DNA of 7,261 nt. It comes from Streptomyces speibonae. Lineage in GTDB: Bacteria; Actinomycetota; Actinomycetes; Streptomycetales; Streptomycetaceae. Of the stretch, positions 5,525-7,261 are shown piece after piece; position 1 is the first letter of the stretch, and each line of letters starts with the position of its first letter. The stretch spans positions 40,644 to 47,904 of the forward strand of contig KL568595.1 in assembly GCA_000715605.1 (NCBI GenBank), read 5' to 3'. A program made the translations under genes and the position numbers. The notes under the pieces are model-generated. The model did not search any database. It was not told where the DNA came from and saw only the letters and a program-made list of their open reading frames with translations.

Positions 5525-6550
5525 TCACAGCACGCACTGCGCCTCCGCGTACCGTTCCTCGGGCACCGTCTTCAGCGTCTCCACCGCCTCCGCCAGGGAC
5601 ACCATGACGATGTCGGTCCCCCGCAGCGCGGTCATCCGTCCGAACTCGCCCCGGTGCACCGCCTCCACGGCGTGCCAGCCGAACCGGGTGGCCAGCACGC
5701 GGTCGTACGCCGTGGGCGTCCCGCCGCGCTGCACATGGCCGAGGATCACCGGTCGCGCCTCCTTGCCGAGCCGCGACTCCAGCTCCAGCGAGAGCTGCCG
5801 GGCGATCCCGGCGAACCGCTCGTGGCCGTACACGTCCTTGCCGCCCTCGTCGAAGTCCATGGTGCCGGGCTTCGGCTTGGCCCCCTCAGCCGCGACCACG
5901 ATCGCGAACCGCTTCCCGGCGGAGAACCGCTCGCCGACCTTCGCGGTCAGCTCGTCGATGTCGAAGGGCCGTTCGGGGACGACCACGGCGTGCGCACCGG
6001 CCGCCATCCCGGAGTGCAGCGCGATCCAGCCGGTGTGACGGCCCATGACCTCGACGATCAGCACCCGCTGATGGGACTCGGCAGTGGTCTTCAGCCGGTC
6101 CAGGGCCTCGGTCGCCACCCCGACGGCGGTGTCGAAGCCGAAGGTGACGTCGGTGACGGCGATGTCGTTGTCGATGGTCTTCGGCACACCGACTATCGGC
6201 AGGCCGTTGTCGGAGAGCAGCCGGGCCGCCTTGAGCGTGCCCTCACCGCCGATGGGGATGATCGCGTCGAGGCCGAGCTCCTGGACATGCCCCTTGGCCC
6301 GCTCCACCCCGTCCCGCAGATGCTCGGGACGGACCCGGGAGGAGCCGAGGACGGTGCCGCCGCGGGCGAGGATGCCGCTCACCGCGTCGAGGTCGAGCTT
6401 GAGGTAGTCGCACTCCAGGAGGCCCTTCCACCCGTCCCGGAAGCCGATGACCTCGTCGCCGTGGTCGACGACGGCGCGGTGCACGACGGACCGGATGACG
6501 GCGTTCAGGCCGGGGCAGTCGCCGCCGGACGTGAGGACACCAATGCGCAT
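5525..6550 (-). CDS. pfkA: 6-phosphofructokinase, ATP-dependent type with Gly104/Lys124
   Basis: This 341-residue cytoplasmic enzyme of glycolysis phosphorylates fructose 6-phosphate to fructose 1,6-bisphosphate. Visible motifs are TSGGDCPGLNAVIR (7-20), GGEGTLKAA (101-109), PKTIDND (123-129; D127 is the catalytic base), MGRHTGWIA (169-177), PER (192-194), AEG (221-223) and GHVQRGG (271-277). Gly at 104 indicates ATP as donor, since PPi-dependent enzymes carry Asp there, while Lys124 is otherwise typical of PPi enzymes. This mix is known for the ATP-dependent enzyme of Streptomyces coelicolor. E103 replaces the Asp of E. coli. Length matches Streptomyces PfkA paralogues. The ATG at 6550 is chosen because it gives the family N-terminus MRIGVLTSGGD; the frame runs 22 codons further up without family likeness. 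The only Shine-Dalgarno-like stretch, GAGAAGG (6563-6569), is rather far at 12 nt. Confidence 0.96.
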   Translation of the reverse strand: MRIGVLTSGGDCPGLNAVIRSVVHRAVVDHGDEVIGFRDGWKGLLECDYLKLDLDAVSGILARGGTVLGSSRVRPEHLRDGVERAKGHVQELGLDAIIPIGGEGTLKAARLLSDNGLPIVGVPKTIDNDIAVTDVTFGFDTAVGVATEALDRLKTTAESHQRVLIVEVMGRHTGWIALHSGMAAGAHAVVVPERPFDIDELTAKVGERFSAGKRFAIVVAAEGAKPKPGTMDFDEGGKDVYGHERFAGIARQLSLELESRLGKEARPVILGHVQRGGTPTAYDRVLATRFGWHAVEAVHRGEFGRMTALRGTDIVMVSLAEAVETLKTVPEERYAEAQCVL

Positions 6551-6614
6551 AGCCCGAAACAACCTTCTCGATGTGGGCCGGGACCGGACCGCGCTGTCCG
6601 GCTCGATCCCCGCC

Positions 6615-6620
6615 ACCCTA
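6615..6620 (-). promoter_or_regulatory. Possible -10 element of pfkA
   Basis: On the minus strand this reads TAGGGT, which fits the actinomycete TAnnnT -10 pattern and stands out in GC-rich surroundings. It would give a leader of roughly 55-60 nt before the ATG at 6550. I see no good -35 at the usual distance. The rest of 6551-6704 shows no other clear element. Confidence 0.3.
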
Positions 6621-6704
6621 GCCGCTCCGGGGGGCCCGGCCGTACACGGCGTCCGCCTGCTGGACGACCCCGCTCACCTGTGCGGAGCAGCCGTCAGACG
6701 CGCC

Positions 6705-6733
6705 CGCCCCGACCCGTCCGACGGGTCGGGGCG
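6705..6733 (-). terminator. Strong 13-bp hairpin, probable gatD terminator
   Basis: Bases 6705-6717 and 6721-6733 form a perfect 13-bp inverted repeat around a 3-nt loop, with CCCCGACCCGT as the core of the left arm. It starts 18 nt beyond the gatD stop and lies before the pfkA promoter region. No U tract follows on the minus strand. Perfect symmetry of this length right after a stop codon strongly suggests transcription termination, separating gatD from pfkA. Confidence 0.75.
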
Positions 6734-6751
6734 CACGGTGTTCCGGACGCC

Positions 6752-7261
6752 TCAGGCGGGCTGCTGCGCCGCCGCGATGCGCTCGTTGCGCAGCGCCTCG
6801 TACCAGCGGTCGTCGGTCGGCGGCAGCGCGTTGACATCGAGCGCCAGCTTCAGCAGCAGGTCCGCGATCTGCGGGTTGCGGGCCAGCACCGGACCGTGCA
6901 TGTACGTGCCGAAGACGGTGTCGTTGAACGCGCCCTCCGTGCCGTCCCCCGTGCCGTTGCCGTTGCCGAAACGCACCTGGGCGAACGGGCGGGCCGTGGG
7001 GCCCAGGTGGGTGACGCCCTGGTGGTTCTCGAACCCGGTCAGCGGGGGCAGACCGAGCTGCGGGCTGATGTCGGCCAGCACGTCGCCCACGCACCGGGCG
7101 CCCTCACCGCGCACCGAGACCACGTCGAGCAGCCCGAGACCCGGCTCGCGCTGGCCGAGGTCGTTGATGAACTCGTGGCCGAGGATCTGGTAGCCGGCGC
7201 ACACCGAGAACACGATCGCGCCGTTCTCCACCGCGCGGTGCAGACCGCCGTCGCGGCGCAG
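6752..7261 (-). CDS. gatD: GatD-like glutamine amidotransferase (lipid II isoglutaminyl synthase subunit), 5' end missing
   Basis: Only the C-terminal 169 residues lie in the window; the frame runs open through base 7261, so the start is outside. The visible part is a class I, CobB/CobQ-like glutaminase domain. The nucleophile Cys is in FSVCAGYQILG (codon 7199-7201) and the catalytic His is in FGTYMHGPVLARNPQIAD (codon 6896-6898). GFENHQG and the glycine-rich GNGNGTGDGTEG loop lie between them. In GatD the released ammonia goes to MurT, which amidates D-isoglutamate of lipid II stem peptides in the cytoplasm. murT would be expected just beyond the right edge. A GTG at 7231 could start a shorter frame, but the preceding ten codons (LRRDGGLHRA) look like family sequence. 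Cobyric acid synthase is an alternative, but the compact domain and short C-terminus favour GatD. Confidence 0.88.
   Translation of the reverse strand: MRRDGGLHRAVENGAIVFSVCAGYQILGHEFINDLGQREPGLGLLDVVSVRGEGARCVGDVLADISPQLGLPPLTGFENHQGVTHLGPTARPFAQVRFGNGNGTGDGTEGAFNDTVFGTYMHGPVLARNPQIADLLLKLALDVNALPPTDDRWYEALRNERIAAAQQPA

Noticed and set aside
5421..6038. Plus-strand open frame of 205 codons opposite pfkA and its downstream region
   Set aside because: Ser/Arg/Pro-rich translation without family features, antisense to a complete PfkA with all its motifs.
6627..6639. CCGGG/CCCGG inverted repeat upstream of pfkA
   Set aside because: The 5-bp stem is expected by chance at this GC content and has no defined relation to a promoter or binding site.
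6950..6970. Short tandem hexamer-like GCCGTT repeat
   Set aside because: It simply encodes the Gly-Asn repeats of the glycine-rich loop in the GatD-like protein, and the copy number is too small to call a repeat element.

Overview
The window is very GC-rich, with strong G/C bias at third codon positions. Its gene content points to a high-GC actinomycete, most likely Streptomyces or a close relative. The main pointers are a group III-type PfkA with Gly104/Lys124, a caa3-type CtaG with a His/Met-rich N-terminus, a GatD-like amidotransferase, and hairpin terminators without U tracts. I saw no in-frame TTA (bldA-dependent) codon by eye in the called genes. Bases 1-20 are not genomic: they match the Illumina Nextera transposon mosaic end, so this is the raw end of a draft or metagenomic contig and genomic DNA starts at about base 21.

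Left half, + strand (74-4153): a compact four-gene operon. It holds a LytTR-type response regulator, a small DUF485-like two-helix membrane protein, a sodium/solute symporter of the acetate/monocarboxylate (ActP/MctC) type, and a LytS/YpdA-type histidine kinase. Gaps are 16 and 17 nt, followed by a 4-nt ATGA overlap. The transporter and its small partner therefore lie inside the two-component system. The kinase has only one membrane anchor plus a GAF-like region and lacks the multi-helix LytS sensor, so carboxylate uptake may supply the signal (inference). The regulator appears to lack a Shine-Dalgarno sequence and may be leaderless.

Right half, - strand: genes read right to left. A gatD-like glutamine amidotransferase is cut by the right edge of the window; it probably amidates lipid II together with MurT encoded outside. 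It is followed by a strong 13-bp hairpin, then pfkA (6-phosphofructokinase), another GC-rich hairpin, ctaG (cytochrome c oxidase assembly), and a 58-residue two-helix membrane protein. That last gene ends tail to tail with the kinase gene, and a short inverted repeat spans both stop codons.

No intergenic stretch exceeds about 200 bases. I found no RNA gene, insertion sequence, CRISPR array or prophage feature. The most interesting part is the transporter-embedded two-component operon. It resembles a split form of the SSS-kinase fusions CbrA/CrbS, and the comparison is functional inference rather than proof.
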